A stretch of 41,507 nt of DNA from Bacillota bacterium (GCA_023424995.1 JAFADH010000232.1:1-41507), one strand, 5' to 3'; shown: positions 7,558 to 16,425, counted from the first letter of the stretch. Notes: generated by a model from the letters alone, not told the origin. Program-made: numbers and translations.

Positions 7558-9147
7558 TTAATTTAATAAGCTCCTTATCTCAGTCTTTAATCTCTTATCT
7601 GCCTGCTCCAGATTATTCTTACTCCTATTAAGCCAATTCATATTATCATCTATGTGTTTTTTGGCTGAAGCTATCATCGCTTCCATCGCCTCGTGCCCGG
7701 TTCCTCCGAATACCTTACGGCTCCTTACAAAATGGACCGGGTCAATGCTGCGAAGGATGGGTGCAAAATCCCCGGTAAATACCTCGCCAAAGACCTCTTC
7801 ATAAGTCCCGGCGAAGAACTCCTCTGACAGATTCTTCAGGTTATAATTCATCCTGTCCGCTTTCTTTACAAGCTGTGCAACAAAATGATGGGCTTTTCGA
7901 AACGGTATGCCATAAGAGCGGTACATCTCATCGGCTATATCGGTCACGACGGAGAAGCTCTCATAGGCTCTGTCAAAAAGGAGCTTTTTATCTACGTCAA
8001 GAGTAGCCATCACCGCTTCAAATAACACTATATTCCTGTCAAACAGTTCAACGGCATCCGATAAGATATCCTCGGCATCTTCATAGTCTGATATATCTCC
8101 GTAGGGAGATTTAAAAAACACGTCAAGCACCGTATCCGCCAGTCCCTTCACTGCGGACAGGGCAGCTCTCAGATGCTCCAATGCAATAGGATTACGCTTC
8201 TGCGGCATGATGGAACTGGTGGATATATATCCGTCCGAGACCTTGATCATACCCATCTCCTGGGTGGCCCAAAGCACCATATCCGTTATTACCCGTCCAA
8301 GATCCAGAGCACAAAGCCCCAGGGCAGATGCCGACTGTGTGAAGAAATCACAATTGCCGACTGCATCATAGGAATTTACAATGACACCGCCAAAGCCCGT
8401 AAGTTCCGCCACCGTTTCCCTGGAGATATCAAAGCCGGTCGTTGTGATCGCAGCGGCACCCATGGGTGAGCGGTTCGACGCAGAATAACTGTCCTGAAGC
8501 CTTGATATATTGCGGTCAATCACGTCGGCAACCCCCAGGAAATAATGCCCTAAAAGTCCCGGCTGGGCATGCTGGGTATGAGTATGTATGACATATAAGG
8601 TATCCTTATGTTCTTCCGCAAATAATGCGACGGTATTCTGCAGCTTTATCATCCGGCTGATTACCGATAACAGATCCTCCCTTACTACCATACGGGACCA
8701 GGCCAGGCACATATCATTGCGGCTTCTTGCCAGATGAAGGCTGCCTCCGGCACCGTCGGTCTTTCGGATGATCTCATCCTCCATTTTAAAATACATGTCC
8801 TCAAATCTTCCGTCATAGCTGCTGTCCGCATAGGAAGCATAATCAATCTCCTGCAGCGCCTTCATGATCTTGACGGCGTCTTCTTTCGTAACAATTCCCT
8901 GCTTGTACAGCATAATCAGATGGGCTTCGTTCATTCTCCTCATGTGGGGAAGTAATTTTGTCTTGGCCCTTTCATAACCGGGCACCAATTCCATGCGTAC
9001 CAGCGCCTTGCCCGGGTAGCTCCTGCCTTCATAAGCAAAGGCCTGTTCCCTTGCCTCCGTATAAGTCTCAGCCAAAGGCTCCCGCTGCGGACTATCCGCA
9101 CTTTCCGGATCCTCCATACTGATTGGTATTAGCTTGTTCCGTATCAT
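7558..9147 (-). CDS. Argininosuccinate lyase/fumarase-superfamily lyase, atypical
   Basis: A 529-residue enzyme of the argininosuccinate lyase (ASL)/fumarase superfamily, which splits C-N or C-O bonds with release of fumarate or a related acid. Conserved parts are present: LHLARSRNDM (region 1), HTHTQHAQPG with the catalytic-region His, SPMGAAAITTTGF, and the flexible catalytic loop STSSIMPQKRNP with its Ser. However, the segment that in true ASL reads like YNRDLQEDK is replaced by YGDISDYEDAEDI, and the protein is about 65 residues longer than usual. No other arginine gene is nearby, and it sits between enolase-superfamily and reductase genes, so a different substrate is likely. The ATG at 9147 follows GGAGGG; a TTG at 9159 is a less likely start. 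Confidence 0.85.
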   Translation of the reverse strand: MIRNKLIPISMEDPESADSPQREPLAETYTEAREQAFAYEGRSYPGKALVRMELVPGYERAKTKLLPHMRRMNEAHLIMLYKQGIVTKEDAVKIMKALQEIDYASYADSSYDGRFEDMYFKMEDEIIRKTDGAGGSLHLARSRNDMCLAWSRMVVREDLLSVISRMIKLQNTVALFAEEHKDTLYVIHTHTQHAQPGLLGHYFLGVADVIDRNISRLQDSYSASNRSPMGAAAITTTGFDISRETVAELTGFGGVIVNSYDAVGNCDFFTQSASALGLCALDLGRVITDMVLWATQEMGMIKVSDGYISTSSIMPQKRNPIALEHLRAALSAVKGLADTVLDVFFKSPYGDISDYEDAEDILSDAVELFDRNIVLFEAVMATLDVDKKLLFDRAYESFSVVTDIADEMYRSYGIPFRKAHHFVAQLVKKADRMNYNLKNLSEEFFAGTYEEVFGEVFTGDFAPILRSIDPVHFVRSRKVFGGTGHEAMEAMIASAKKHIDDNMNWLNRSKNNLEQADKRLKTEIRSLLN

Positions 9148-9168
9148 ACTGCCCTCCAAAATCCCGCC

Positions 9169-10311
9169 TTACTGGTCATAAACAGAACCGTCCTCATGCA
9201 GCTTGGTCACATATTCCCTTGGAATATAGGGATACTGCTCCTCTGCATCCGGCGCAAGCTCTATTCCTATCCCAGGCGCATCGGGAATGATCAAAAATCC
9301 GTTGTCCAGCTTCACCTGGGATTTCACGATCCTGCTTTTTGGCGGTATCTCTTCACCAATCGGATATTCCTGAATCAAGAAATTAGGTATCGCTGCCGCC
9401 AGCTGGATGCAGGCTGCCGTACTCACCGGACTTAATGGGTTATGGGGAACCACAAGAGCACCGAAGCCTTCCGCCAGAGCAGCGATTTTCTTGGCATGGG
9501 TAAGACCGCCGCACATACACACATCAGGCCTTATGTAACGGCAGGCCCTCCTTGAAAGCAGCATAGCAAACTCCTCCAGGGTATGTATGCGTTCTCCCGT
9601 GGCGACAGGAATTGAAATTGCCCTGGCGACCTCAGCCATATCATCAAAGTTGTCAGGCCTTACCGGGTCCTCATAGAACAGCGGCCGGACCGGCTCGATC
9701 TCCCTTCCCAGTGCGATGGCTTCAGGAACTGTCAGCTGGCGGTGGATCTCAATACACAGATCCACATCGCTGCCGACTGCTTCTCTGTAGGCATATACGC
9801 TTCTGGCAGCCTCCGTTATCTTGGCGGAGAAGCTTTGCTGTGCCTGATAATTCTTACGGGGGGTATCTACGAACGGAGTCAGATGCCCCACCGCCAAAAA
9901 TCCTTTCTCCTTGGCATCCCTGCAGCCCTGGATCAGCTTCTCCCTGGTATCCCCATATACATGGTAATACACCCGCGCCTTATCCCTGGTCTTCCCGCCC
10001 ATGAGCTGGTAGCAGGGAACCCCGTAGTATTTTCCCGCGATATCCCACAGGGCGATATCTATGGCCGACAATGCACCCATGATAGCTGCCCCGCGAAAAT
10101 GATAGCAGCGGTATAAGTACTGCCAGTGATGTTCCCTGAGAAGCGGATCCTGTCCGATGAGATATCTCTTAAAGGTCTTGACGGCTTCGGCGCTGGCCTC
10201 CAGAAAAGCCCAGGCTCCGGATTCCCCAAGGCCTGTTATTCCCTCGTCTGTCTCCACCAGAATAAATAAATACTGATCAACAAATTTTATCTTTATATCC
10301 GTAATCTTCAT
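9169..10311 (-). CDS. Enolase-superfamily acid-sugar dehydratase (galactonate/mannonate dehydratase-like)
   Basis: A 380-residue enzyme of the mandelate racemase/muconate lactonising (enolase) superfamily, most like the D-galactonate/D-mannonate dehydratase branch. Metal ligands are expected at 188, 214 and 240. Their spacing (26 and 26), together with His190 and His290, matches E. coli galactonate dehydratase (Asp183, His185, Glu209, Glu235, His285) with a constant shift of five. The first ligand is Glu188, in CIEIH, instead of Asp. There is no KxK base motif, which fits the dehydratase branch. It starts 4 bp after the permease stop and the lyase gene follows at 21 bp, so it is in the middle of the operon. 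The likely reaction is beta-elimination of water from an aldonate-like acid; the substrate is unknown. Confidence 0.88.
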   Translation of the reverse strand: MKITDIKIKFVDQYLFILVETDEGITGLGESGAWAFLEASAEAVKTFKRYLIGQDPLLREHHWQYLYRCYHFRGAAIMGALSAIDIALWDIAGKYYGVPCYQLMGGKTRDKARVYYHVYGDTREKLIQGCRDAKEKGFLAVGHLTPFVDTPRKNYQAQQSFSAKITEAARSVYAYREAVGSDVDLCIEIHRQLTVPEAIALGREIEPVRPLFYEDPVRPDNFDDMAEVARAISIPVATGERIHTLEEFAMLLSRRACRYIRPDVCMCGGLTHAKKIAALAEGFGALVVPHNPLSPVSTAACIQLAAAIPNFLIQEYPIGEEIPPKSRIVKSQVKLDNGFLIIPDAPGIGIELAPDAEEQYPYIPREYVTKLHEDGSVYDQ

Positions 10312-10315
10312 ATTT

Positions 10316-11176
10316 TTATCCCTTTACCGAACCGTTGGTCAGTCCTCCCACCAGATATTTTTGTGCGAATAAAGCAAAGAAAAACGATGGAATACATACA
10401 ATCAGGGAAGCGGCAAGCACGTCTCCCTGGAGCATGCTGTCCCGGGAGCTGAAGTCCGCTATAATGACCGGCAGCGTCTTCTTGCTTTCATCAATCAACA
10501 GCGTATTCGCCAGAAGGAAATTGTTCCATATTCCTATGAAGGACATAATACCGCTTGCCGCAAGACCGGGAAGCGCCACCGGCAAAAATACATGCCACAG
10601 GGTCTTAAAGCGTGCCAGACCGTCTATCTCGGCTGCTTCGATCAGATCCTTGGGAATCGTCTCAAAGTAAGACTGCATGGTCCATATGCATATGGGCAGC
10701 TCAAATGCAATATAACACAGAATAACTCCCAGAAAGTTATTGATCAGTCCCAGCTTAGACATCAGCAGATAGATCGGGATGATGATCAGTATCTGGGGAA
10801 ACATATATACAAAAAGCACCATGCGGCTGAAGCTTTCCTTCAGCCTGTAGGTATATGCCTTATAGCTGAACGCCGCAAAGCATGCGACCACCAGCGTGCA
10901 GAAGGTTGCCGTAACTGACAGAAATACACTGTTAAACAGGAACCTTCCGATACCAAATTCCTTAAAAACCTTGGATACAAAAAACAAAGAGAACTGTTTC
11001 GGTATAAGACTGGGGGGTATCAGTGTCGATGTCTGCGTATTCTGAAGAGCTGATACCACCAGCCAGTATATGGGGAACAGAATCGGTATCATGGTCAATA
11101 TCGCCAATACATGAAGAGCGATGTCCTGAAGCAATCTTTTATACTTTTTCATCATAGCCACCGCCTTTTCAATCAT
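10316..11176 (-). CDS. Carbohydrate ABC transporter permease, MalG/ThuG type
   Basis: A 286-residue inner-membrane permease of the CUT1 family of sugar ABC importers. Six hydrophobic segments are seen. The ATPase-contact EAA loop is EAAEIDGLARFKTLWHVFLP near residue 190, and the C-terminal YLVGGLTNGSVKG tail is typical of MalG-like subunits. The ATG at 11176 overlaps the partner permease by 8 nt; a second ATG seven codons later (MMKKYKR) sits behind AAGGCGG and could be the true start. It pairs with the upstream permease and binding protein. No ATP-binding subunit is encoded nearby, so a shared MsmX/MalK-type ATPase from elsewhere is expected. Confidence 0.92.
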   Translation of the reverse strand: MIEKAVAMMKKYKRLLQDIALHVLAILTMIPILFPIYWLVVSALQNTQTSTLIPPSLIPKQFSLFFVSKVFKEFGIGRFLFNSVFLSVTATFCTLVVACFAAFSYKAYTYRLKESFSRMVLFVYMFPQILIIIPIYLLMSKLGLINNFLGVILCYIAFELPICIWTMQSYFETIPKDLIEAAEIDGLARFKTLWHVFLPVALPGLAASGIMSFIGIWNNFLLANTLLIDESKKTLPVIIADFSSRDSMLQGDVLAASLIVCIPSFFFALFAQKYLVGGLTNGSVKG

Positions 11177-12077
11177 AGATCTTATCCTGACGCTTCTTCA
11201 TAATAAAATATACGGAAGCAAACAGGACTAAAATAATAAACAGGATAATAGTGATCGCCGAGCCTTCTCCCATGCGGTAGGAGCTGAACGCTCTCCGGTA
11301 GGCATAGATAGGCGTCGTCTGGGTGGCTTCCGCCGGACCGCCGCCTGTCATAACCCAGGGCAGATCATAGAAGTTAAAGGTCCAGATAAACCGCAGCACT
11401 CCGGATACCATGACCACCGGCATCAAAAGCGGCAGCGTGATCCTCCGGAACCGTTGCCAGGCATTCGCTCCATCCACACGCCCGGCTTCATACAGATCGG
11501 CGGGAATACCCTGCAGACCGGCCAGGAACATGGTGATAAGCATGGGGGTACCGCGCCATACGTTAGCCAGGATCAGGATAGCCATCGCACTTGTCTCATT
11601 GGCGATCCATGCCTTTGGGCTATTGATAATCCCTATATCCATCATGATATAATTGAGGATACCGTAGAGATCATGAAACATCCAGCGGAATATCATGGCT
11701 ACCGCTACCGTCGGTACCAGCCATGGGGTAATGGCGAGCCCGCGGAACAGCATCTTGCATCTGAGCCTGGGATGATTTAGGAGCGTTGCCATGGCAAGCC
11801 CCAATGCTATCTGAGGTGTCAATGACCCTACTGTAAACAGCAGAGAGCGGCCGATTGCCTGCCACAGCTTGATATCCGACAGAATATCCTTATAGTTGGC
11901 AAGTCCGATGAAATCCATCACAGGCTTTCTGACGCTATAGCCGGTGAAACTCATCTGAAGCGCATATATCATGGGGTACACCACGATCCCGAAGATTATC
12001 AGGATCGCGGGTAAATATAATAACATCCCCTGTCTGCTCATACGAATTTGATTAGAATGAAACTTTTGCTTCTGCAT
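11169..12077 (-). CDS. Carbohydrate ABC transporter permease, MalF/UgpA type
   Basis: A 302-residue CUT1-type permease with six hydrophobic segments and the EAA loop EAGRVDGANAWQRFRRITLP near residue 195. The basic N-terminal tail (MQKQKFHSNQIRMSRQG) is cytoplasmic. The start ATG lies 18 bp after the binding-protein stop with GGAAGG upstream. It forms the membrane channel with the MalG-type permease that overlaps its 3' end. In the cluster it would import the acid sugar or oligosaccharide handled by the enolase-superfamily enzymes. Confidence 0.92.
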   Translation of the reverse strand: MQKQKFHSNQIRMSRQGMLLYLPAILIIFGIVVYPMIYALQMSFTGYSVRKPVMDFIGLANYKDILSDIKLWQAIGRSLLFTVGSLTPQIALGLAMATLLNHPRLRCKMLFRGLAITPWLVPTVAVAMIFRWMFHDLYGILNYIMMDIGIINSPKAWIANETSAMAILILANVWRGTPMLITMFLAGLQGIPADLYEAGRVDGANAWQRFRRITLPLLMPVVMVSGVLRFIWTFNFYDLPWVMTGGGPAEATQTTPIYAYRRAFSSYRMGEGSAITIILFIILVLFASVYFIMKKRQDKIYD

Positions 12078-12095
12078 TGGGGAAAATCCTTCCTT

Positions 12096-13490
12096 TTACA
12101 GCAAGTGGCTTAACTCGCTTATGATGTAATCAATAGCTTCTTCTGCGGTAAAACCATTTACCAGCATCTTGATCAAGCCATTGCCTAAGATACTCTGGGA
12201 CTCAAACTCCCCTGCTCCGGGGAAGGGTCCGTTAACCATGCCAAGGCTGGAAGAGGTGGACAGAATGTCAAGCGCCATATCGGGAACCAGTTTCTTAAGC
12301 TCCTCCGGCAATCCGCTTCTATACTCCTCGTTCTCAAACAGCTCTGCTTTCGCAGGGAACATGGCATGAGGATAGCTTAAGAAGAACGGGACCAGGGTGT
12401 CGCCTGTGAACAGATACTTTACAAAGTCCTTGGCTAACGCCGTATTGCCGTTAGAAGCCAGGCTTAAGCCTACCCAGCCCTGTCCCGTACCTGTCTGCTT
12501 GCGGCCGGGAACCTGGAAGTAGGAAAGATCCGAAAGATCCTCAGGCGCAACTGACTGCATCGTATAGTAGATCTCAGGCGTATCGATACGGCTCATAACA
12601 GTGCCGCCCGCTACCATCTCACGCACATTGGTCTGAGTATAGCTTACGGTACCTTCCGGCGCACAATCTTTCACCAGCTTATAAAGGTATTCATATACCT
12701 CCGCCATAGCCGCCCGGTCTTCCTCATTAAGATCAATATACCATTCACCGCTCTCATCTACATTGATAAGATCAACACCGTTGGACTGCAGGAAACTCCA
12801 GATGGTCTTCCAGCCGTGAAGGTCGCCCAGAGGAATAGCAAAACCATAACGGTCCTTGCCGGGATCCGTAACTGCCTTGCACATCTCATAGTACTCTTCC
12901 CAAGTCTCGGGAAGCTTTGTGATACCCGCATCATCCAGCCAGCTCTGGCGGTAATAAGCAACGTAAGGAGTAATATAGAGCGGAACAGAGTATAAGCCGT
13001 CCTCATAAGCGCCTTGAACAGTCAGTGAAGTACTGAGGAAAGCATCCGTACCGCCCACTTCTTCCACCAGGTCGGAAAGCTCCAGTAATCCGCCTGTGCC
13101 GGCCAGGGATTGAGGATATCCCGTACCTGTAACCATAACATCCGGAGCATTCCCGGCCATAATGGCGGCAACAATCTTATCCAATGCACCTGACCAGGGC
13201 ATAACCGTGATATTGATTTTGGTGCCGGGATGTTCACTGACATATGTATCCGCCAGTCTCTGCAGCTCAGTGGCACGTTCCTCCTGTGTCAGCATGGACC
13301 ATAATTCGATCGAACCGGACACTGTCTCCTCTTCTTTTCCCGGAGCCTTGGTCGCCGTAGTGTCATCAGGCGCTCCTTGTGTGATATCATCGGTCTTATT
13401 ATCGTCTTTATTGGCTGCACAACCGGTAATCGAGACAACAAGCACCATTGACATCATCATTGACAGTAGCATACGTAATACTTTTTTCAT
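12096..13490 (-). CDS. Extracellular solute-binding lipoprotein, family 1
   Basis: A 464-residue family 1 solute-binding protein that captures the substrate for the adjacent permease pair. It has a lipoprotein signal peptide with lipobox SITGC (Cys24), a Lys/Asp/Thr-rich linker, and the usual family start: SIELWSMLTQEERATELQRL, then INITVMPWSGALDKIVAAIMAG with APDVMVTG. It is Trp- and Tyr-rich in the body, which is normal for sugar binding. The ribosome site GGAAGGATT precedes the ATG at 13490. It lies between the first enolase-superfamily gene (51 bp) and the permeases (18 bp). Confidence 0.92.
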   Translation of the reverse strand: MKKVLRMLLSMMMSMVLVVSITGCAANKDDNKTDDITQGAPDDTTATKAPGKEEETVSGSIELWSMLTQEERATELQRLADTYVSEHPGTKINITVMPWSGALDKIVAAIMAGNAPDVMVTGTGYPQSLAGTGGLLELSDLVEEVGGTDAFLSTSLTVQGAYEDGLYSVPLYITPYVAYYRQSWLDDAGITKLPETWEEYYEMCKAVTDPGKDRYGFAIPLGDLHGWKTIWSFLQSNGVDLINVDESGEWYIDLNEEDRAAMAEVYEYLYKLVKDCAPEGTVSYTQTNVREMVAGGTVMSRIDTPEIYYTMQSVAPEDLSDLSYFQVPGRKQTGTGQGWVGLSLASNGNTALAKDFVKYLFTGDTLVPFFLSYPHAMFPAKAELFENEEYRSGLPEELKKLVPDMALDILSTSSSLGMVNGPFPGAGEFESQSILGNGLIKMLVNGFTAEEAIDYIISELSHLL

Positions 13491-13541
13491 AATCCTTCCT
13501 CCTTGATTAATATATATAGCAGCAGCTTAATAAACCGCTGT

Positions 13542-14642
13542 CTATTTCCCTGATGAAAATGTAAGGTATTTCTCCATGGCTTCAAAATTAACCTTAATGC
13601 CCAGTCCCGGACCGTCAGGCGCTTTTATTGTCCCGTTCCCGCCGAGCCGGATGGGATCGGGGAACATCTCCTTTAATAAGGAATTGGTATTATTATCGTA
13701 GTATTCTGCGATCAATCCGTTAGGAACCGCACTGACAAGGTGCGTATGTATCTCCTGGTCGCCATGTGGTGCTATCAGGATGTGCGATGCCATGGCCAGG
13801 TCAGCAACCTTTTTCCACTCTGTGATTCCGCCCAGCACCTGTGCATCGGCATTTAAGATCTGAGCCGCACGGGCATCGATCAGCTGTTTAAAGCCCCATC
13901 TGGTATATTCGTTCTCTCCGACAGCAATGGGAGTATCTATCCTTCTGCAAAGCTCTGCGCAGCCCTCTAAGTCGTCCGGACTGAGAGGTTCCTCAAACCA
14001 GTAGATATCCCGTTTATCAAGTTCCCTGCCCATTTTATAAGCATCAAGCCGGTTATAGGCATTATTGGCATCCACAAGGATCGATATATTATTACCGACG
14101 CAATCACGTACAACATCGATACGTTCCAAATCCTCCGCTATGGACAGTCCGCCGATCTTCATCTTAATGGCCCTGGCACCGGAGGCAAGATTTTGTTTCA
14201 TCTCGGTCCTCAGTCCCTCATGACCTTTCTCATTCTCATAATATCCGCCTGCGATATATGCGGGAATCTCTTCATGGTATCCTCCCAGGAGCTGTCTGAC
14301 AGAACGGCCTGCCACCTTGCCCTTGATATCCCATAAAGCGATATCCACAGCACTGATGGCCCTGGTCTCAAAGCCCTTGCGTCCATATACCTTGGGCAGG
14401 TACATCATATCCCAGATCCTTTCTACATTAAAAGGATCCTGCCCTAATATCCGCTGCTTCAGATCCAGCATAGTGTCAATCACGATCTTATTGCCATGTG
14501 CCCAGCCGATCCCTGATATGCCTTCATCCGTGATCACCTCACATACAACGATCTCTGTGGCAGCATAGGTATATTTACCATTCGTGATCGGTCTCTCATG
14601 GGGAGCCGAGTAAGCCCTCACAAGTAAATCAACTATTTTCAT
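13542..14642 (-). CDS. Enolase-superfamily enzyme, mandelate racemase subgroup
   Basis: A 366-residue enolase-superfamily enzyme of the mandelate racemase (MR) subgroup. Every MR catalytic residue has a counterpart with a constant shift of four: Lys160 and Lys162 (KMK), Asp191, Glu217, Glu243, Asp266, His293 and Glu313, against MR Lys164, Lys166, Asp195, Glu221, Glu247, Asp270, His297 and Glu317. The subgroup includes talarate/galactarate and related acid-sugar dehydratases as well as racemases, so dehydration or epimerisation of a sugar acid is likely. I use the ATG at 14642 (MKIVDLLV), 11 nt after AAAGGA; an in-frame GTG at 14663 is possible but would start inside the ribosome site. It is the first gene of the cluster. 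Confidence 0.9.
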   Translation of the reverse strand: MKIVDLLVRAYSAPHERPITNGKYTYAATEIVVCEVITDEGISGIGWAHGNKIVIDTMLDLKQRILGQDPFNVERIWDMMYLPKVYGRKGFETRAISAVDIALWDIKGKVAGRSVRQLLGGYHEEIPAYIAGGYYENEKGHEGLRTEMKQNLASGARAIKMKIGGLSIAEDLERIDVVRDCVGNNISILVDANNAYNRLDAYKMGRELDKRDIYWFEEPLSPDDLEGCAELCRRIDTPIAVGENEYTRWGFKQLIDARAAQILNADAQVLGGITEWKKVADLAMASHILIAPHGDQEIHTHLVSAVPNGLIAEYYDNNTNSLLKEMFPDPIRLGGNGTIKAPDGPGLGIKVNFEAMEKYLTFSSGK

Positions 14643-14724
14643 AACTCTTTTCGTCCTTTCCACATCAAGCTCCGTCTATTTAGACAAAAGAACTATTTCA
14701 TACTAATATTCTTTTGACAAATTA

Positions 14725-14753
14725 AACATAACACAAGCTTCTACTTATGTCAA
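14725..14753 (-). promoter_or_regulatory. Predicted promoter of the sugar-acid cluster
   Basis: On the minus strand, TTGACA (14753-14748) and TATGTT (14730-14725) are separated by 17 bp. It lies about 83 bp upstream of the first gene of the cluster and is divergent to the ROK regulator promoter. The -10 matches only 4 of 6 positions, which fits a regulated promoter. Confidence 0.65.
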
Positions 14754-14806
14754 TATATTTTATAAAACTATTATATATATTAATGTTACAAAAGCCACTT
14801 TCATTC

Positions 14807-14836
14807 TTGACATTCCTTAGAATTATCAGTTATAGT
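14807..14836 (+). promoter_or_regulatory. Predicted promoter of the ROK regulator gene
   Basis: TTGACA (14807-14812) and TATAGT (14831-14836) are separated by 18 bp; TTATAG one base earlier gives 17 bp. GGAGG at 14851-14855 then precedes the ATG at 14862. The 198-bp gap thus carries two divergent promoters about 55 bp apart. Confidence 0.65.
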
Positions 14837-14861
14837 TAAGATAATACATGGGAGGAATAAT

Positions 14862-16043
14862 ATGAGGGCAAATAATCTAAGCGATGTAAAGATAGCAAAT
14901 AAGAATCTGATCTACCAGTGTATCCGTGACAGGAAGCAGATCACACTGGCAGAGATAGAGTATGCTACCCATCTGAGTCATCCCACAGTCACCAGTCTGG
15001 TTCGGAATCTGGAGAATGAAGGACGGATAATAAAAGCCGGAGTCGGTGTATCCTGCGGTGGACGCGCGCCGGCTTTATACAGCATTAATGCCGGCAGCGC
15101 TTTTGCCCTGGGGATCGATATGGAATTTCCCCGCATACGAATGGCTGTCTGTGATCTGGAAGGCAGCATCCTGTGCTCCTCCAACCGGCTGTATCCTATA
15201 GACTCCCATAAAGATCAGGTGATCAGTATGCTTCTTAGCCAGGCCGGGGATCTGATAGCCGATGCCGGGATTGATATTAAAAAATTACTTGGCATCGGTG
15301 TAGGCGTTCCCGGCGTTATCGACCGGAAAAGCAATTTCTCCATCATATTGGAACGGATCCATGGCTGGGAGAATGTGCCCATCGGTTCAATTTTAGAAGA
15401 AGCCTTTCAAAGACCGGTCTATATCTGCAATGACGTTGACCTGCTCTCTCTGGCTGAAAGGAAATACGGGAATACGGACTCCCCCTCCGATATGCTTTAT
15501 ATTGCGATCCGTCACGGAATCGGTATGGCTATCTGGACGGACGGCAGTCTTTTTGCCGGAGAAGGCGGCAATGCCGGCCGTCTTGGCCACATGCTTGTGA
15601 ATACCGAGGGTCCTGCCTGCAGATGCGGAAGCAAGGGCTGCCTGGGACTGTACACCGGTGAACGCGCTATGTTTCAAATGTATCAGGAATATTCCGGAAA
15701 GACCGCGCAAAGCGTAAAAGACATCATCGCTCTGGCGGACCAGGGCGATGATGCGGCTCTTAAAACTATTGAGACCACGGGGCATTATCTTGCGATCGGT
15801 ATTGTCAATGTTGCCAACCTTTTTGATATCTCTCATGTGATGATATCGGCTCCCTTTGATCTTACCAGAATCTTAAATCTGATCGAGCCCACTTTGGCAA
15901 TAAGCAAACGGCATACATTAAGAAGGTCCATTCATGTCCGGGCGGCAAAAATGGAGGAATCCAAGTATGCTATGGGCGGATGCCTTATGGTATTAAATAC
16001 AGCCGCGGCTACGCTGAGCCATATCGAAGCCGCGGAAGCCTGA
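14862..16043 (+). CDS. ROK-family transcriptional regulator (NagC/XylR type)
   Basis: A 393-residue sugar-responsive regulator. An N-terminal winged helix-turn-helix (about 14-60, with HLSHPTVTSLVRNLENEGRI) is fused to a ROK sugar-kinase-like domain. The zinc-binding signature is present: His243 and the cluster CRCGSKGC (Cys253, Cys255, Cys260). The kinase Asp is kept (Asp191 in ICND), but the Glu of the usual GE-x-GH stretch is replaced (GRLGH), in line with a sensor rather than an active kinase. It is divergent to the sugar-acid cluster, whose promoter starts about 100 bp away, so it probably controls that cluster. It lies just upstream of the GH87 gene, but a terminator and a separate operator system lie between them. 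Confidence 0.92.
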   Translation: MRANNLSDVKIANKNLIYQCIRDRKQITLAEIEYATHLSHPTVTSLVRNLENEGRIIKAGVGVSCGGRAPALYSINAGSAFALGIDMEFPRIRMAVCDLEGSILCSSNRLYPIDSHKDQVISMLLSQAGDLIADAGIDIKKLLGIGVGVPGVIDRKSNFSIILERIHGWENVPIGSILEEAFQRPVYICNDVDLLSLAERKYGNTDSPSDMLYIAIRHGIGMAIWTDGSLFAGEGGNAGRLGHMLVNTEGPACRCGSKGCLGLYTGERAMFQMYQEYSGKTAQSVKDIIALADQGDDAALKTIETTGHYLAIGIVNVANLFDISHVMISAPFDLTRILNLIEPTLAISKRHTLRRSIHVRAAKMEESKYAMGGCLMVLNTAAATLSHIEAAEA

Positions 16044-16089
16044 TCACAGGAAAGAGGCGCAAAATAGCCCTGCTGTAAACAATGTACAA

Positions 16090-16138
16090 AAATGAGCTTT
16101 GAGTGGTGTTATAACCCTCTTTCAAAGCTCATTTTTTT
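16090..16138 (+). terminator. Rho-independent terminator of the ROK gene
   Basis: AAATGAGCTTTGA (16090-16102) pairs with TCAAAGCTCATTT (16122-16134), followed by a T run. It begins about 45 bp after the ROK stop codon and isolates the downstream GH87 gene. Confidence 0.88.
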
Positions 16139-16263
16139 GTATAAATACTGCTTTTTGCATAAATTACTATGAAATCTTTATTTTGCGGCAGCCCCTTTCC
16201 TAAAACCTTTTACTTTAAAAGCAATCCTATGGTTTTTTAACTATATGACTGCTTTTTATATTA

Positions 16264-16275
16264 TTAATCGGTTAA
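16264..16275. promoter_or_regulatory. LacI-type operator, distal copy upstream of the first GH87 gene
   Basis: TTAATCGGTTAA, the 12-bp palindrome that recurs at the other glucan-locus promoters. It lies about 115 bp upstream of the promoter-proximal operator (centre to centre 121 bp), a spacing that would allow repression by looping. Confidence 0.7.
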
Positions 16276-16352
16276 CACTATATTTATAATATCCAAACAA
16301 TCTCATTTTTGTATTTTTACCCACTCTCGCTATACAAAGCTATTTTAGTATC

Positions 16353-16380
16353 TTGACATCATACTCTCCTATGATATAAT
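16353..16380 (+). promoter_or_regulatory. SigA-type promoter of the first GH87 gene
   Basis: Perfect TTGACA (16353-16358) and TATAAT (16375-16380) with a 16-bp spacer. The operator at 16385 begins 4 bp after the -10, so a bound LacI protein would cover the transcription start. The GH65 promoter has the same architecture. Confidence 0.88.
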
Positions 16381-16384
16381 TATG

Positions 16385-16410
16385 TTAATCGGTTAACTAT
16401 TAACCGATAA
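16385..16410. promoter_or_regulatory. LacI-type operator over the GH87 transcription start, with an adjacent partial copy
   Basis: TTAATCGGTTAA (16385-16396) is followed after 3 bp by TTAACCGATAA (16400-16410), which is the same palindrome with one T missing. Together they make a roughly symmetrical 26-bp element immediately downstream of the -10. Confidence 0.82.
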
Positions 16411-16425
16411 TATCTAGGAGAGGGT

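Noticed and set aside
16162..16260. Possible small gene between the ROK terminator and the GH87 promoter
   Set aside because: No open frame with a ribosome site is present; the region is AT-rich and holds only an operator copy at its end.
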